Shown here piece after piece: positions 10,901-23,074 of a stretch of 64,000 nucleotides of DNA. Position 1 is the first letter of the stretch. Every line of letters starts with the position of its first letter. A program made the position numbers and the translations under genes. The notes under the pieces are model-generated. The model did not search any database. It saw only the letters and a list, made by a program, of their open reading frames with translations, and was not told the DNA's origin. Origin of the DNA: Staphylotrichum longicolle (taxonomy: Eukaryota > Ascomycota > Sordariomycetes > Sordariales > Chaetomiaceae); NCBI GenBank assembly GCA_019096155.1, contig JAHCVI010000001.1:14967243-15031242 (forward strand), in the 5' to 3' direction.

Positions 10901-13526
10901 CATCTTATCTGGGTCTCCTGGGGCCAAAGGGGTTGCAGCGTGGGGTAGCGCTGAACCCCCCCCCGAGCCCCCCAACCCGCAACCAAATGCCAGGCCCAGT
11001 GAGGAGCCGGCCGTGAGCGCCCATGGCACCCTGCGCCGCCGGCGGACTGTTCCCCGGTGCCAAGGCGGCAACCGTTGCTTGGGTGCTGACATTTCTCGCG
11101 ATGTGCCCAGCGGGAACCGGGTTGCTAGTCCGACTGCGGTAAGCGAAGGATGTGATATCAATGCAGGGTAGCCCTGGAGCACATGCAGTCATCACTCACT
11201 TTCCAGCTTCGAGGCCGGTGTCGCAATTGATGTCCAAGACCACAAGCATGCGTGCTGTGCGGATTGTTCCGTCTCCGTATGGACAAGCACATCTCTGGCG
11301 AGAGGCTCACGAGGCACGCTCCCAGAATGGCAATGAGGTCGCATCTGGCCTGAGTACCGGCAGCTGCACTCGTGCATGTTCATGCAGCCACTGTTCCAGC
11401 TGCTGGGATTGCGAACACTGCGTCCACCGTGCAGAACATCATCACCATCCTCACTGTGCAGCCAGTGAGTCGGAAGTGACAGATCGCCTCCGAAGCATGT
11501 CGTTTCCTCCTTGACCTGGTAAAGTCCCTCTGAGCACATGACCGGCGAGGCAAGCACGCCAAACATTCGGTTCATACCCCGGCGATGCGGTCGAGATCGG
11601 GTCCTGTCAGGGCATGGCGTGGGCCTGACGGAGAAGACAGAGCGAAACAACCTGGGAATCAGCAAGCAGGACCAAACTCAAAACCGGCCCAGTCATGGGG
11701 AACAAAGTGATCAGAGACAGAGCCGCGGGATCTCGTTGGACCAGCCACCATCGGAAAGCACAGACGAGCGCGGCTCACCCCGTCTTTTTGCCACCCGCAA
11801 CCTGGGCTCGAAACGACAGGCGCGAGGTTCGACCCGAGTGTCCCGCAACTGACGACTCACGCTGTGCTCCTCTCTCGCAGCCAATGTGCCAATCCTGCTC
11901 CGGGCGTCCTAATCACCTCCGCCAAGTGATAGTTATCGGAAACTCAATGGGCCACAAAAGACACGAAATCGAGCCAAGCGCAAGCGGGTGGGGGAACTCC
12001 GGAACTCATCGCGGGCAGGCAACGAAAAAGAAGCACCTGAAGCTGTTGGTGAGTTGCTCCATCACCGCACGCCACTGGGCGTCGATAAAACAGTGTTCAA
12101 GGTCCTGTACCCCACCCGCTAGGGCCTGCGCGGGGAGCGTCAGGGACCCCGGGCGTCGTCGATGAATTTTCATTGGTTGCGGTCGCCGTGTGCCGGGGTT
12201 CCACTGCAGACCCACATCAACCACTGCCTCAACGGGCCCGAAAAATATTTGCAGCCGACCCCTGCCGCTTGCTGCTGCAGAGGGCGGTGGAGTGGGGAGT
12301 CGAGGTTGTCTTCGGCTGGGGGGATGGGCTGTCGGGGCAGTCACGACGGGAGCAACATCGCAGCACAGATGCACCCACGCCATCACCTCACCTTTGGGAG
12401 ATCCCCCATGCTGGGGCGGTTCCTTCCTGTTTCCTTCCTATCCTCTTGGAAACCCGACATTTTGGACACAACCTGGAAGGAACTCACTCCGCCCATTCTT
12501 GGGGTCGTTTTAGGTGCTTCGATCTCTCCGTTTCTGAAGTGCAGCGCACTGGGGCAGCTTGCCAGATCCCCATCTTCCGTGGAGTCAAGTCAAGTCGAGT
12601 CGAGTCGAGTCGCAACTCAACAGCCGAACACCGTCGCACGGGCGGCGATATAACCTACAGCATCTGCATTGACCTCGGATACCGCCAGTTTCCCCCGGGG
12701 TTGCATGGCAGCTTGACGACAACTCCTCCGACAAGCCCACTCCCGCCCTTTCCTTGTGAAAAAGGCGTGCGACGTTCGGATCTCATTGACCGCTCGTCTC
12801 CGCCTCGACGGCTCGGCGATTGACTCGCCTGAGACATATCTTCTCGGGCATATCGCCGCTTCCAAGCCCCCAGGGCACATGCGTCACTTGCTCCCTTCGT
12901 GATCGTCGAAACCTCCCTCGACCACTTGCGACGACGGCCTTCTGACCTTACCCCGGTGGCAAGACAGCATCATCTGGGGTCGGCAGGGTATGTGGAAACT
13001 GTTTGCTTGCTCCAGCCGGGTTGCCTTCTTCTTTTTTTCTTTTGCGGTTTGATCGCTCGAGCTTTGGTCGTCGAGCCGAAACGTGGTGGGCAGGGCTCTC
13101 CCCTGGCATGCAGGTTTCCTGTATCAAGGCTCTGACCCTGTCTGCGACATTCCTCCCCGCCGCGCCCCCTCCGCACAAACGGCTCCCTACATTCTTCAGA
13201 CACGCACCTCCCTCAGCCATCAAAACACCCTGGCACCTGTGGCGAAGTGCACCATGAAGCCTGACATCTTCCCATCCCAGACCTCGAAATCCCGAACCGT
13301 ATCTGCGCATCTCTGCGCAACCATTTGACTTTGCCCGCCTGCTGGGCGAAAAAAGTCCCCACCGCCTGGCTCTCGAGTCTGGGCCGAATTTCTGATAGCA
13401 ACAGCATTGCCCCGGAGTCGAGACAGCACGAATTGTTCTGGACACCCGGCTGGGTCGTTGTGACCCAGTCTCAACCTTTCCTCCGCGATCTATGGTAGGC
13501 TCAACGGGCCTTCGGCAACGACCGCA
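7964..13526. other. long gene-poor region upstream of the Ras exchange factor gene
   Basis: 5.5 kb with no supportable protein gene. Open frames of up to about 330 codons (for example around 9217-10215 on + and 10379-11182 on -) look like chance frames in GC-rich DNA: compositions are skewed to Arg/Ser/Pro/Gly, overlapping frames on the other strand are equally open, and no motif or intron signal fits. A pentanucleotide repeat lies near 12590. Part of it may be long 5' leader or regulatory DNA of the downstream gene. Confidence 0.45.
12585..12613 (+). repeat. short GTCRA/GAGTC pentanucleotide repeat
   Basis: About six tandem copies of GTCAA/GTCGA, changing from the A form to the G form along the array. 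It lies in the non-coding region about 900 bp upstream of the Ras exchange factor ATG. Confidence 0.7.
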
Positions 13527-16500
13527 ATGCTCAACCACCAGGGAATGCGAACGAGCCTGCAGGTGGCGCCTCTGACGATACAAAAGACGCGGGGTGGCAC
13601 GAGCGGAGGGGATTCTTATCTGGTCGACTGCTCAGAGACGGGGGTGACACCTCCAGCGACACCCGATGGCTCGCAAGAAGAGGGCAGCGCGCCCGCCGCT
13701 AGCCCACCGGTCTTCCACAACTTTCTCCGCGCATTCTACCCCTTCCACCCCGACTACGTGACGAGCGACTCGACCGTCACATTACCGCTCAGCGAAGGCG
13801 ATGTAGTCCTGGTGCACTCCATCCACACCAACGGCTGGGCCGACGGCACACTACTGGCGAATGGCGCGAGGGGCTGGCTGCCCACCAACTACTGTGAAGC
13901 CTACGATCCCGACGAGATGAGGGCCCTGCTCAAAGCGCTGCTGAACTTTTGGGACTTGATGCGCAGCACTTCGGTCAACGACAGCGAAATGTTTGGCAAC
14001 CAGGAGTTCATGAAAGGAATCATGGCTGGTGTTCGTTATCTTTTGGTAGGTTGCTGCGATCCCGGAAGCTGTACGCAAGGAGTAGTATGTTCTGACATAC
14101 CGTGCTGCAGGGACAGACAGATTGTCTGACAAGGGAGTGCCCCTTGGTCAAGAGGCACGAGGGCATTCGGCGGACCCGGAAGTCGATCTTGTCAGAGCTA
14201 TCGTCGATGGTCAAGACTGCCAAACGACTCCAGGACGCCCAAAGAATGATTGGCGGCGAGGACGTCAACGACATCGTCGATGAGATGATCTTGAAGGCGT
14301 TCAAGATTATCACCAAGGGCGTGCGATTTTTGGATATCCTGGAGGATGATCGGAGGTCACGGTTACCGGCAGTCACCGTTATGACAACACTGCTCGAGGA
14401 AGCTCTCGTTCCACTGACGCCGCCAGCCGACCCCTCTCCCTGCGAGACTGCTGACGAGCACACGGCGATTGCAGAGTCCCGCTTTAGCGAGAGCGGCAAC
14501 GTCTCCGAGACGGCGCCGTGTACGGGAGGCGACAGCAACCGTTTGTCGTCTGTGTACGCCCAACAGAGTACAAATGCCCGCCGAGTGTCACAAAACAGCA
14601 TGCTACAAACGAACCGGCTGTCATCCACCATTTCGCATCGCGTCAGCCTGGCCGGCCTGTCCTCCTGCCCACGACCCCAGAACCTTGTGTCGGAGCGGCT
14701 CAACAGCTGCCATGATATCTTCCTCTCTCATCTGGGATCCTTCATCGGACGGCTGCAACTACAATCCCAGTCCCGCCCCAGTCTCGCCGTTGCCGTCAAA
14801 CAGTCAGCAACCTCCGGAGGAGAGCTGCTGTGGGTGGTGGATGTGGTCTGCGCGCAGACCTCGATCAGCATCGACGCGCTCGAGCCAGCTCGTGCTGCCA
14901 TGTACCACCGCATCCAGGACCTTGTGCACACGGCACGCGATATCCTCACCAACCCGCAATCCGAGATGGAGGAGGACATGATTGTACCACATGATAATGG
15001 TCGGTTGTTGGGAGCCGCGACGGGCTGTGTGAAGGCGACGGGAGAGTGTGTCGCCAAGACAAGATGGGTGATTGAGCGGATCGGCGACTTTGAGTTCGAG
15101 TTTGAGCATGGCAGCCTGGGCATCGACTTTGGCTTGTCAGACCTGGCCGCCATTCAAGAGGAGAGGGCCAAGCCCAGTGACAGCGAGTTGCCGAGTATCG
15201 CCGAGTCCACTCTGTCCGAAACCCCAACCGCCTCGACGACGCATTCCGTGGCCAGCTCCGTGGCCAGCTCTACTGCTCCCCACGCCCGGTCCCTCTCGAT
15301 CGACAAGCCCCTCCCGGAGGTTCCTCAGGTCTCTTCTCCTGTCTCGGAGCAGCCGACGTCGCACGCGTCCTTTCTTGCACCACATTCGCAGACGTTTCTG
15401 CTTGACAGCTGCGGTTCTAGCGTGGTGTCATCCGTTTCCTCTCTCCGTCCCGACCTGCCACCGCTTCCCAAGATCTCCACCACGTCCCTGCCGAGCGAAA
15501 ATTACAGCCCCACGGAGCCGTCTGCGATGCGGGAGGGCGAGTTTCACTCTTTCCGGTCCGAGTGCATGACTGCATTCAGTGCTGGCTCTGGTAGCACCTA
15601 TCTCAGCCGCGACTCCGAATCCAGCATCGTGTCGCAATCCTCGACCCGCGCGACCACACCGGATCTCGCGCAAGGCCCCAAAAACCAGCCGTCGCTGTCG
15701 AGCTTGAGCGTGTCAGAGAGTCTCGCGCCAACCGAGGACGAGGAACTTGAGTGCAAGCTTCTGGAAAAGACATACGCCCACGAATTGATCTTTAACAAGG
15801 AGGGCCAGGTGACCGGCGGCTCGCTGCCTGCTTTGGTCGAGCGCCTCACTACGCACGAGGCTACACCCGACGCCATGTTCGTCTCCACATTTTACCTCAC
15901 CTTTCGCCTCTTCTGCACGCCCGTGGCACTTACCGAGGCCCTGATCCATCGGTTCGACTACGTCGGGGAGGCCCCGCATATTGCGGCGCCGGTGCGGTTG
16001 AGGACGTACAACGTCTTCAAGGGCTGGCTTGAGTCGCACTGGCGGGAAGAGGCAGATCGCGACGCACTCCCGCTCATTAAGCAGTTTGCCGGGGACAAAC
16101 TGACGGCTGTGCTTCCCTCAGCGGGGCGCCGTCTGTTCGATCTGGCCGAGAAGGTGTCCGTCATCGACGGCACCCTTGTCCCGCGGCTCGTCTCCTCCAT
16201 GAGCAAGACGGGCCCCTCGGTGGCTCAGTACGTTCCAGCCGACACGCCACTTCCGGCACCATCGCTGAGCAGGAGCCAAGTCAATGCCCTGGCCAACTGG
16301 CGAATTGGCGGTAGCTCTCCGTCGATCGTCGACTTTGATGCTCTCGAGATTGCCCGTCAGTTGACGATGAAGCAAATGTCGCTGTTCTGCTCGATTACAC
16401 CCGAGGAGCTTCTGGGCTCCAAGTGGACCAAGCTCGGGGGGATGGACACGCCCAATGTCAAGGCGATGACGGCCTTCACGACCGGGCTGACGAATCTCGT

Positions 16501-17179
16501 TGTCGACACCATCCTACATTACGAAGAGGTCAAGAAGCGGGCCCTGGCGATCAAGCATTGGATCAAGATCGCGAACCAGTGCTCGTTGCTCAGCAATTTC
16601 GATGCCCTCATGGCCATTACTTGCGCACTCAGCGACACAAGCATCAAGCGTTTGAAGATGACGTGGGATGCCGTCCCTGCCAAACGCAAGGAGATGCTGA
16701 AGTCGCTGCAGGCGACTGTCGACTTCAACCAAAACTTCAAGGTGTTGCGCGCCCAGCTCCACGACCAAGTACCCCCGTGTCTGCCGTTCCTCGGCATGTT
16801 TCTGACGGACCTTACCTTCGTGGACGTGGGCAACCCGGCCACCAAGACCAGCGACACGGGGCTGACAGTCATCAACTTTGACAAGCACACACGCACGGCC
16901 AAGAGCATCGGGGAGCTGCAGCGTTTCCAGATCCCTTACCGGCTCACAGAAGTGCCAGATCTACAAGACTGGCTGGCAGCGCAGCTTGACCGTGTCCGGG
17001 AAAGGGAGAAAGCAGGCTCCAACGCCCAAGCGACGCACTACCGCAAAAGTCTCCTGCTCGAGCCCAGGGAGATGCAACAGCTCCGCACGCCTATTGAAGG
17101 TCCCGCCACACCCCTAGGCGGCGGCATGTTTAGCTGGATGAGAGGCAACAGCAACCAGAGCCTCTCAACGCAGGTCTGA
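13527..17179 (+). CDS. cdc25: Ras guanine nucleotide exchange factor, Cdc25 type (SH3-RasGEFN-RasGEF)
   Basis: Activator of Ras GTPases, expected at the plasma membrane upstream of cAMP/PKA and morphogenesis signalling, by analogy with yeast Cdc25. Two exons, 13527-14045 and 14111-17179, separated by a 65-nt intron, give 1195 aa. Residues 66-127 are an SH3 domain (AFYPFHPD ... GWLPTNYCE). A long Ser/Thr/Pro-rich linker with many possible phosphosites fills about 350-700. The RasGEF N-terminal module begins near 718 (LLEKTYAHELIFNKEG), and the catalytic CDC25 domain spans about 910-1140, including LLGSKWTK, IKHWIKIANQC and LPFLGMFLTDLTFVD. Length and domain order match fungal Cdc25 orthologues. 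The gene is fully open, without the frame breaks seen in several neighbours. Confidence 0.93.
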
Positions 17180-18656
17180 TGCCTCCTTGGGTTGCACTTC
17201 CTCAACCACTCAACCATTGACCACCACCCGCGATGAGCCACACCATCGCCACACTCGTCGTCCCCCCAAAACATCAGCATTTTTTACTGGCTTTTATGAT
17301 ACCCATTTGCATGTTCAAACTTTTTCATTTCAACGCCAAGACGAGACATGGTCACCTTTTCTTCCCCTACAAACTCCCAGCATCCTCACCTGGTTCCACA
17401 CCACCGCCAACTTCGTCATCCTCTCACCGAGGCCCAAAACCTCCTGTATCACCACCCAAACACCCAAAAAAGAAGACGATACATCCGAAGGCTCGCGCCT
17501 CGCTGTGCAACACCCCATTATCTCTTACATATCGCCGCGTCCTCGCTGGACACGACTTGGGTTCTATCTCTACCCGCCTCGCTTGTCTTTCCCTTTACTC
17601 GTCAGGATCCTGGGTAGACATGGATTTGAAAAAGGGGTTGGGGGCTGGCAAAAAAGAAGGTTTTGCTTGGCTACCTGCTCTTGCCTTTTGTTTTTCATTT
17701 TGTTCGCGTTGTTTCTGATGCGTGTCTCTTGTTGGATCCGACGCCAGGCGGAGCAGAATCTTTGTTTTGGAGGGCTGCAGTTGGACGTGGATTGGGCAGA
17801 CACACGGATTTTGTTTTTCGTCTTGGCTTTTTTGACGGTGGGGGTGAGGGAGTGGACATGGTTGTTTGAGTTCTTGTGTATACCTTGGTTAATCTTGGGC
17901 ATACTTTGGTTTCGTTTCCTTCTTTGGGGTCTGGCGATGAGTGGGACGTGGAATGGCGCTTTGGTTGCGGGTTTTCATCACCTTTTTTGAGTAGTGGAGG
18001 ATGCGGGTTCTGGATTGGGTTGGGTAGCATAGCAAGCGGGGGGTTAGGTAGGGAGATAGTCTTGTCAGAGAGAGGTGCAATTACCCAAGTTGGTTGTTTG
18101 ATGTTAGCAATTCTTGTTTGTCTGAAATGATGACTGATGCGTGTGTGTTGTTTGATGACAATGTCGATTGCCGATTGCATCCACCAGTTTCCCACCCCAA
18201 ATGGATGGTGGCTTGATTGTGGCGCCCTGGTTGATTGCCGATGGCTGCCCGGGCTTGTTGTTAGAATTATCAGCAACTACGTGCTGGTTTGTTGCGTGTT
18301 CAGTTAATCTTTCCGTTGAAGTTGGGGGCTGGATTTTCTGCACTGGAATTCATGGATGGAGACAACTGTGGGTTGTTAGTTGGATGGCTCTTCCTTCCCT
18401 CTGCTCTTCCTCCACAACCCACGATGGCTGAGGTTCGCGCGCTTCCCTAACAGCGGGCATGGGTGAGAGCAAACGCACCTCCCGTCTTCAAATTTACCGG
18501 CTTGAGAGTTTTGGGCTTGCAAGAGAGCTGAGCGGTCAATTGTGACAACTCTGGCCGCAATTTGGGCCATTTGCATCTTGACCTGACCTGTTGAGAGCTC
18601 AGTGAATTGTCGCAAGAGATTATAAGTGACGCACAAGGTTGATACTGGTACCAATT
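17180..18656. other. 3' region of the exchange factor gene and intergenic DNA
   Basis: 1.5 kb with C/A-rich then T/G-rich non-coding sequence. Overlapping open frames of up to 267 codons follow base composition and have no coding motif. Probably long 3' UTR plus spacer up to the tRNA gene. Confidence 0.5.
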
Positions 18657-18744
18657 GGGTGTATGGTCTAGTGGTATGATTTTCGCTTTGCATTGGCTCT
18701 TCAATGATTGTGAACGGTCCCCGGTTCGATCCCGGGTGCATCCA
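18657..18744 (+). tRNA. tRNA-Ala (anticodon UGC) with a 16-nt intron
   Basis: All arms can be drawn by eye: acceptor GGGTGTA/TGCATCC with A73; D arm GTC/GAT with loop TAGTGGTAT; anticodon stem TTCGC/GTGAA; T arm CCCGG/CCGGG with loop TTCGATC. The loop reads TT-TGC-A, so the anticodon at 18689-18691 is UGC. A 16-nt intron (18693-18708) sits at the canonical place, one base after the anticodon, and can form a short ATTG/CAAT hairpin. Base pair 3-70 is G-U, the main alanine identity element, which supports the anticodon reading. A run of four T starts two bases after the gene, as expected for RNA polymerase III termination. Confidence 0.9.
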
Positions 18745-19097
18745 CTTTTGCTGGTTTTGGGGTCTGTGGTCTTGGCGTTTGCTGTGCAGCAGCACCAGCT
18801 CCGCTTTGCATCAAACATCCTTTCCTGGTCGTCATCTTTGGTGTCTTGGATCATTTGACGAACCTGCATTCTTCCTCACCTTTTATTGACCCTTTCTTCA
18901 CACATCTTCTTTTTTTGGTCAGTGCCTTCTCATCCTAGCTTGCTAGTCTTCGCCTTGGTACGTTCTTTTATGGGGAATGGACGATCGGCTTTCCAAGTTT
19001 CTCCTTGGAAAACAGCATCATCTTTTGTTTCTCGGGCTTTGAGAGCTATAGCTCAGTGCGGATCACTACAAATCACGGCAGACCCTCCCTTAGATGC
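18745..19097. other. intergenic region after the tRNA
   Basis: T-rich DNA containing the tRNA terminator (TTTT at 18746-18749). No coding feature is recognised. Confidence 0.5.
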
Positions 19098-19439
19098 TCA
19101 AAAGGTACCTATATTTCTCTCTTTCAACTTTTCTAGCCCTTTGATGAAACATCTATCTACAGTCCTTGGGTCTGGCCTCGTCGTGAATGTAGCCCATTTG
19201 TCATCATCCTTGACCCCAAGAGCAATACACCTCGCGTTAATGGCCGGAATCTGGTCGACGCACCCAACAGGCACGTCCATGGGCTCGCAGTGGATGCTCG
19301 ACGCGCCGGGGCGTTTGAGGGTGCCAATGGCCTTCTCAGTGCCCTCGTCCGAGCACTTGAGGCCGTCCACCGCGTTGAAGGACACCGTATGGGCCTCGCT
19401 GCTGTCGCCGCCCGAGCCCGGGACGTTCCCTTTTTCACA
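19098..19439 (-). CDS. possible exon of a small Cys-containing protein (incomplete)
   Basis: A minus-strand frame open for about 114 codons with the GC3-rich codon choice of genuine genes in this window, most clearly in its first two thirds. It contains five spaced cysteines (KCSD, HCEP, GCVD, RCIA, RCFI). There is no ATG at its upstream end, which is closed by a TGA, so an upstream exon would be needed; several splice pairs were tried and none gave a convincing join. It could be the 3' exon of a small secreted protein or a relic. Function unknown. Confidence 0.3.
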   Translation of the reverse strand, partial: CEKGNVPGSGGDSSEAHTVSFNAVDGLKCSDEGTEKAIGTLKRPGASSIHCEPMDVPVGCVDQIPAINARCIALGVKDDDKWATFTTRPDPRTVDRCFIKGLEKLKERNIGTF

Positions 19440-19803
19440 TCAGGCTGGATCCAGTACAGTAAATGACGGGAAGCTGCCAGATTGTGGCCGTGTTCCTGGC
19501 GCACATATTAAGCGTCGAGTCCCCAACTGACGCACCTGTCACGAGGGAGCCAACTCCGCATGCATGCGGGATACCACACCGAATAAGCACGAGTGAGTCA
19601 TTGGTTACATTATAAGAACTTCGGGTCTGTGCTGTGCCTCAACTTTCATTCCGGTACCATTTCCTTCAAGCACAAACACCAGCCCGAAACATTTACGGGA
19701 GTCGAGGCATGCCCATCATCAAATACATGTACATCATCGATCCTCGTGTGGCCTTCAATAAATTCTTGGCTTCGTACCATCAGCGTCGCACCCAAAGCCC
19801 AGC
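19440..19803. other. intergenic region
   Basis: No feature recognised; promoter side of the gene at 19804. Confidence 0.4.
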
Positions 19804-22568
19804 ATGCGTAGGGTAGAGAGGGAGAGCCTCATAGCGACCGTCGGCCCCCGGTCATTCCTCTTCTTCATCATCGCCGATGTAGGTGCGTCGGGCTCCGGGG
19901 GCCCCCACCGCCCTCTCGCCGTTACCTACCGGCTGGGCCGATTTCCTGGTCCCGGCCGCGACATCGAGAACGAATGGCGGCGCGTCCGCCAGGTCGTGCA
20001 GGACTGCGCGAGCGCCGTTGACATCCTGACCTGCCCAGCCAATCGCGTTGCCATCGAGGCGGAACTGTCCCTGGCTGCGGCCGAGCACCGCGGGAGACGC
20101 TGTCCGGAGGAACCACAGCGCGTGCAAGTCCCCGACCTGCCGCAACCCAGCCTGGCCGACTGCGTGTTTTGGAGCGGCAGCCCCCCCGCGGGCGCCGAGC
20201 TGACTCCGCCGCCCGAGTCGCCGCCATGGCTGGACGCAGATGCCATCCGCGAATTCCCATTCATCTCTTCATGCCTGCGCATGGCCTTGAACCGTCTGGA
20301 TGACAGCGGGTCCGGAGCTCGACTCGACGACGTCCAGGAACGTCCACTCTCCACCGTCTTTCGTGACGACGCGCTCGAGTATGGCGCCGTCGTCATCGAC
20401 ATCTCCGACTTGGATGCCGTGCGGTACGGTATCGTCGGGTCCAAACTCAGCTATGTCGCGGCTGAGGACGCTGGTTTCGCCGGAACCTGGTATTTTGATC
20501 GCGCAGAGAGTAGGTACCACGGCTCGCCGCCGGTGCTTTTTCTCGACAATTCTGGCGCGCGGACGCCGCTCTCTGCCTGCGCGTATATGGCCAAGTTCGG
20601 TCTGGAGGAGGCGCCGGATGGCGTTGACCGGCTGGAAAAACACGGTATTGTCGAACCCCGGGCCCTCAGGTGTAAGTCGTCCCGCGCACGCCCCGGGAAT
20701 CATGCATGCGCGTGGTTTGGAATGTTGACAACTCGGAAGATATCTGGCCACCCTCTTTGAGCGGGAGCAGCGACGACAGCATCCCGGACGTTCCCGTTGG
20801 CGACCACGATGCCGCTGTCGAGAAGGCAATTTCTGCGCTGCTTCACGCAAAGACGATCGATCTTGAAGCCCACCGTGGCTCCCTCTCGCTACCAGGCTTC
20901 CAGAGCCATCTCCGAGAGCGCCTTCTCGAGGACGCAGACAAGATGCGGCCTTCCGGCGCATCGGCCCAACTTCTCCGGCTTGCTTATGCCGGACGCCGGC
21001 ACCTGGACTGGGCGGCCTACCGGAACTTGTCGTACAAGCATGTCGCCACCACTCTCGACTCGGCGCAGCTGAGCGACGCCCAGGCCTTGAGCATCTGCAT
21101 CGATGCTATGGACGACCCTCCCACGCCGCTGCTTGAGACGCTTTCCCGGCACGACACGATTCGTGACATCTGCCTTCTCCAGGGCCCCTCTCGTGTCAAC
21201 GACGACAAGTCGTCGGATCTGTTCTCGCAGATATGTACCTCCCCATTTGCCTCGACCCTCCTTACATCCAGGAATATATTCGTCACCTCTGCCTTCTCCG
21301 CACCACTTCGACGTGCTCTCTGGCTTCAAGGCCCGCGAACAGGCGCCCGGCTGGACTCCCCTGCCCTGCGGGGCGCATTCCCGGTGCAGCACATGTTTGT
21401 TCGCAAGCAGTTCGTACCAATCGAAGAAGTAGAAGAACAAGACATTGACGACTATGATGCGGAAGAAGATGAGGAGGAGGAGGACAAAGAGGAAGAGGAA
21501 GAGGAGGAACATGTGAACGTGACATTCTGGCCCTGCCACTTCTTCCTGGGCGATATGCTCCTCAAACCGGAACGCTTCGTGTCGGGGTTCCTGCAGTACT
21601 GTGGCCGAGTCCTCGACGACAGCTTCTTGACAAGCTTCGTGGCGACGGCATCAACCTTGTCGGCTCCCCAAACGGAAAACTCCATCATCAGTCCGATGCC
21701 TGCCGAGAACCTGGCGATTCGTGGGCGGCGAAGCAGCCTAGTTCCCTCACCAGCCACAGCCAATCCAAGTCCGGCGCCGAACGGCGAGTGCTGGCCGCCG
21801 GTCGGCCCTCTCGAGCCCGGCAGCTGGGTCGCTGTCGTCTCGCACGACTGGCAGACGACGCGAAAGACAAGGAAAGCCCGTCGACAATACCTCAGTTGGG
21901 GGTACCCGGGGGACTCTCTGATAGGCGTTCCCGTCGTGCGCTACGCCTTGCTCCGGGTGCGGCAACGCATTGCCCTGGCCGGCGACGATGCAGCAGCGGC
22001 TGGTCTGAGCCTGGAGCAGCTCGCCGGGCCCGACTATGTGGACGTTGTGGGCGGGGTCGAGAAGTTCTTGCGGGAGACAGAACCAGGGGTGGACGGCCAA
22101 CTGGTCGGCGAGCGCGTGGAAGAAACGTCGAGGATGCTGCGCGCCAGGTGGCGGTTGGGGTCGTGGCCAAATCAGGACGTGCCGACAGACATGGACCTTC
22201 TCACGGTCCTGGACGACTCGGCCGCGCGGGCCGTCTTTCGGGACTTCCTGGCGGACGCGGCGCATGTGAGGGGGAACCTGGCGATGGCTCTGCGGGCCCG
22301 GCCTGAAGGACCGACTTGGTATCCAGCGCTGGCAGCAATGGCGCCGTCGGCGCCCGCGCCGGTGCCGAGAGATGACGCGGTTTTCCGGTCCTTGGACGAG
22401 AAAGACGCTGTCGATGGTGTGTATCCCCTCGGAACCCAGGGTCGGTTGAGCCCTCCGGTGGCCCTTGGGCCTTTCACGCGCAGGGAGGACAAGAGTTCGA
22501 GCTGGATTTATGAGCCGCCCATAATGATGCAGCTGAGGTGGAGGGAGTTTAACAACTGGAATGAATAG
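19804..22568 (+). CDS. conserved-looking fungal protein of unknown function with acidic low-complexity tract
   Basis: Two exons, 19804-20671 and 20740-22568. The 68-nt intron has a strong GTAAGT donor and phase 1 on both sides, giving 898 aa. I do not recognise the family. Visible features are an N-terminal stretch from a hydrophobic SFLFFIIADVG segment, a helical middle part (CIDAMDDPPTPLLETLSRHD), a tract at about 518-546 of nearly pure Glu/Asp coded by GAG/GAA/GAT repeats, and a C-terminal globular half with WVAVVSHDWQTTRKTRKAR. Long, evenly GC3-biased frames on both sides of the intron show that it is a real gene. The true start may be further upstream if there is another exon. Nothing in the neighbours hints at a role. 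Confidence 0.75.
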
Positions 22569-23074
22569 GTAGGTGCCTAGGTACAGTTGTCTCGCACCCA
22601 TTCAGATTAGACCCATTTCCAAAAGGTTTGATGCCTGCCAGTTCCGTTACAGCTGCAGCCGGCATTTGCAGCCCGGCTTCACAGCTAGGCGCATGTCTTG
22701 CCCAGGATCGGCGGCGGTTGGGTTGGTAACGACAACTAATCATACCATGAACTCTTAGGCTGGCCATGATTCAGTGGAAGACTGACACCTGCGCGCAATA
22801 CGGCGTTAAGTGGCCCTAAGGGGAAATGGGAGATGAGACAAGTCCCTTGTGCTTGTTACTTAGGTAGCTCCAGCTCTTGAACCGATGGTGTCCCGCAAAA
22901 TACTAGAGATTCTGCTCCTGAAGATCAAATGCCACTGTGTGCAATGATGAAAGTTGTAGGGGAGTGGTATTCATCATCGACACGAGATCAACTACTGTTG
23001 CACGGGACCTGAAAAAGACAACACCGCGTTCATACTCTCTAACTGCCCATCTCCCTTCTCGACGCGGAGGGCCT
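22569..23074. other. intergenic region between convergent genes
   Basis: About 500 bp between the 3' ends of the unknown + gene and the - strand carotenoid oxygenase. No coding or structural feature seen. Confidence 0.5.

Noticed and set aside
10379..11182. 267-codon open frame on the minus strand
   Set aside because: No domain, no codon bias and no splice signals; reads like random GC-rich sequence.
17187..17990. 267-codon + frame after the Ras exchange factor
   Set aside because: Follows C-rich then T/G-rich composition of the 3' region, with no motif; overlapping frames on both strands are also open.
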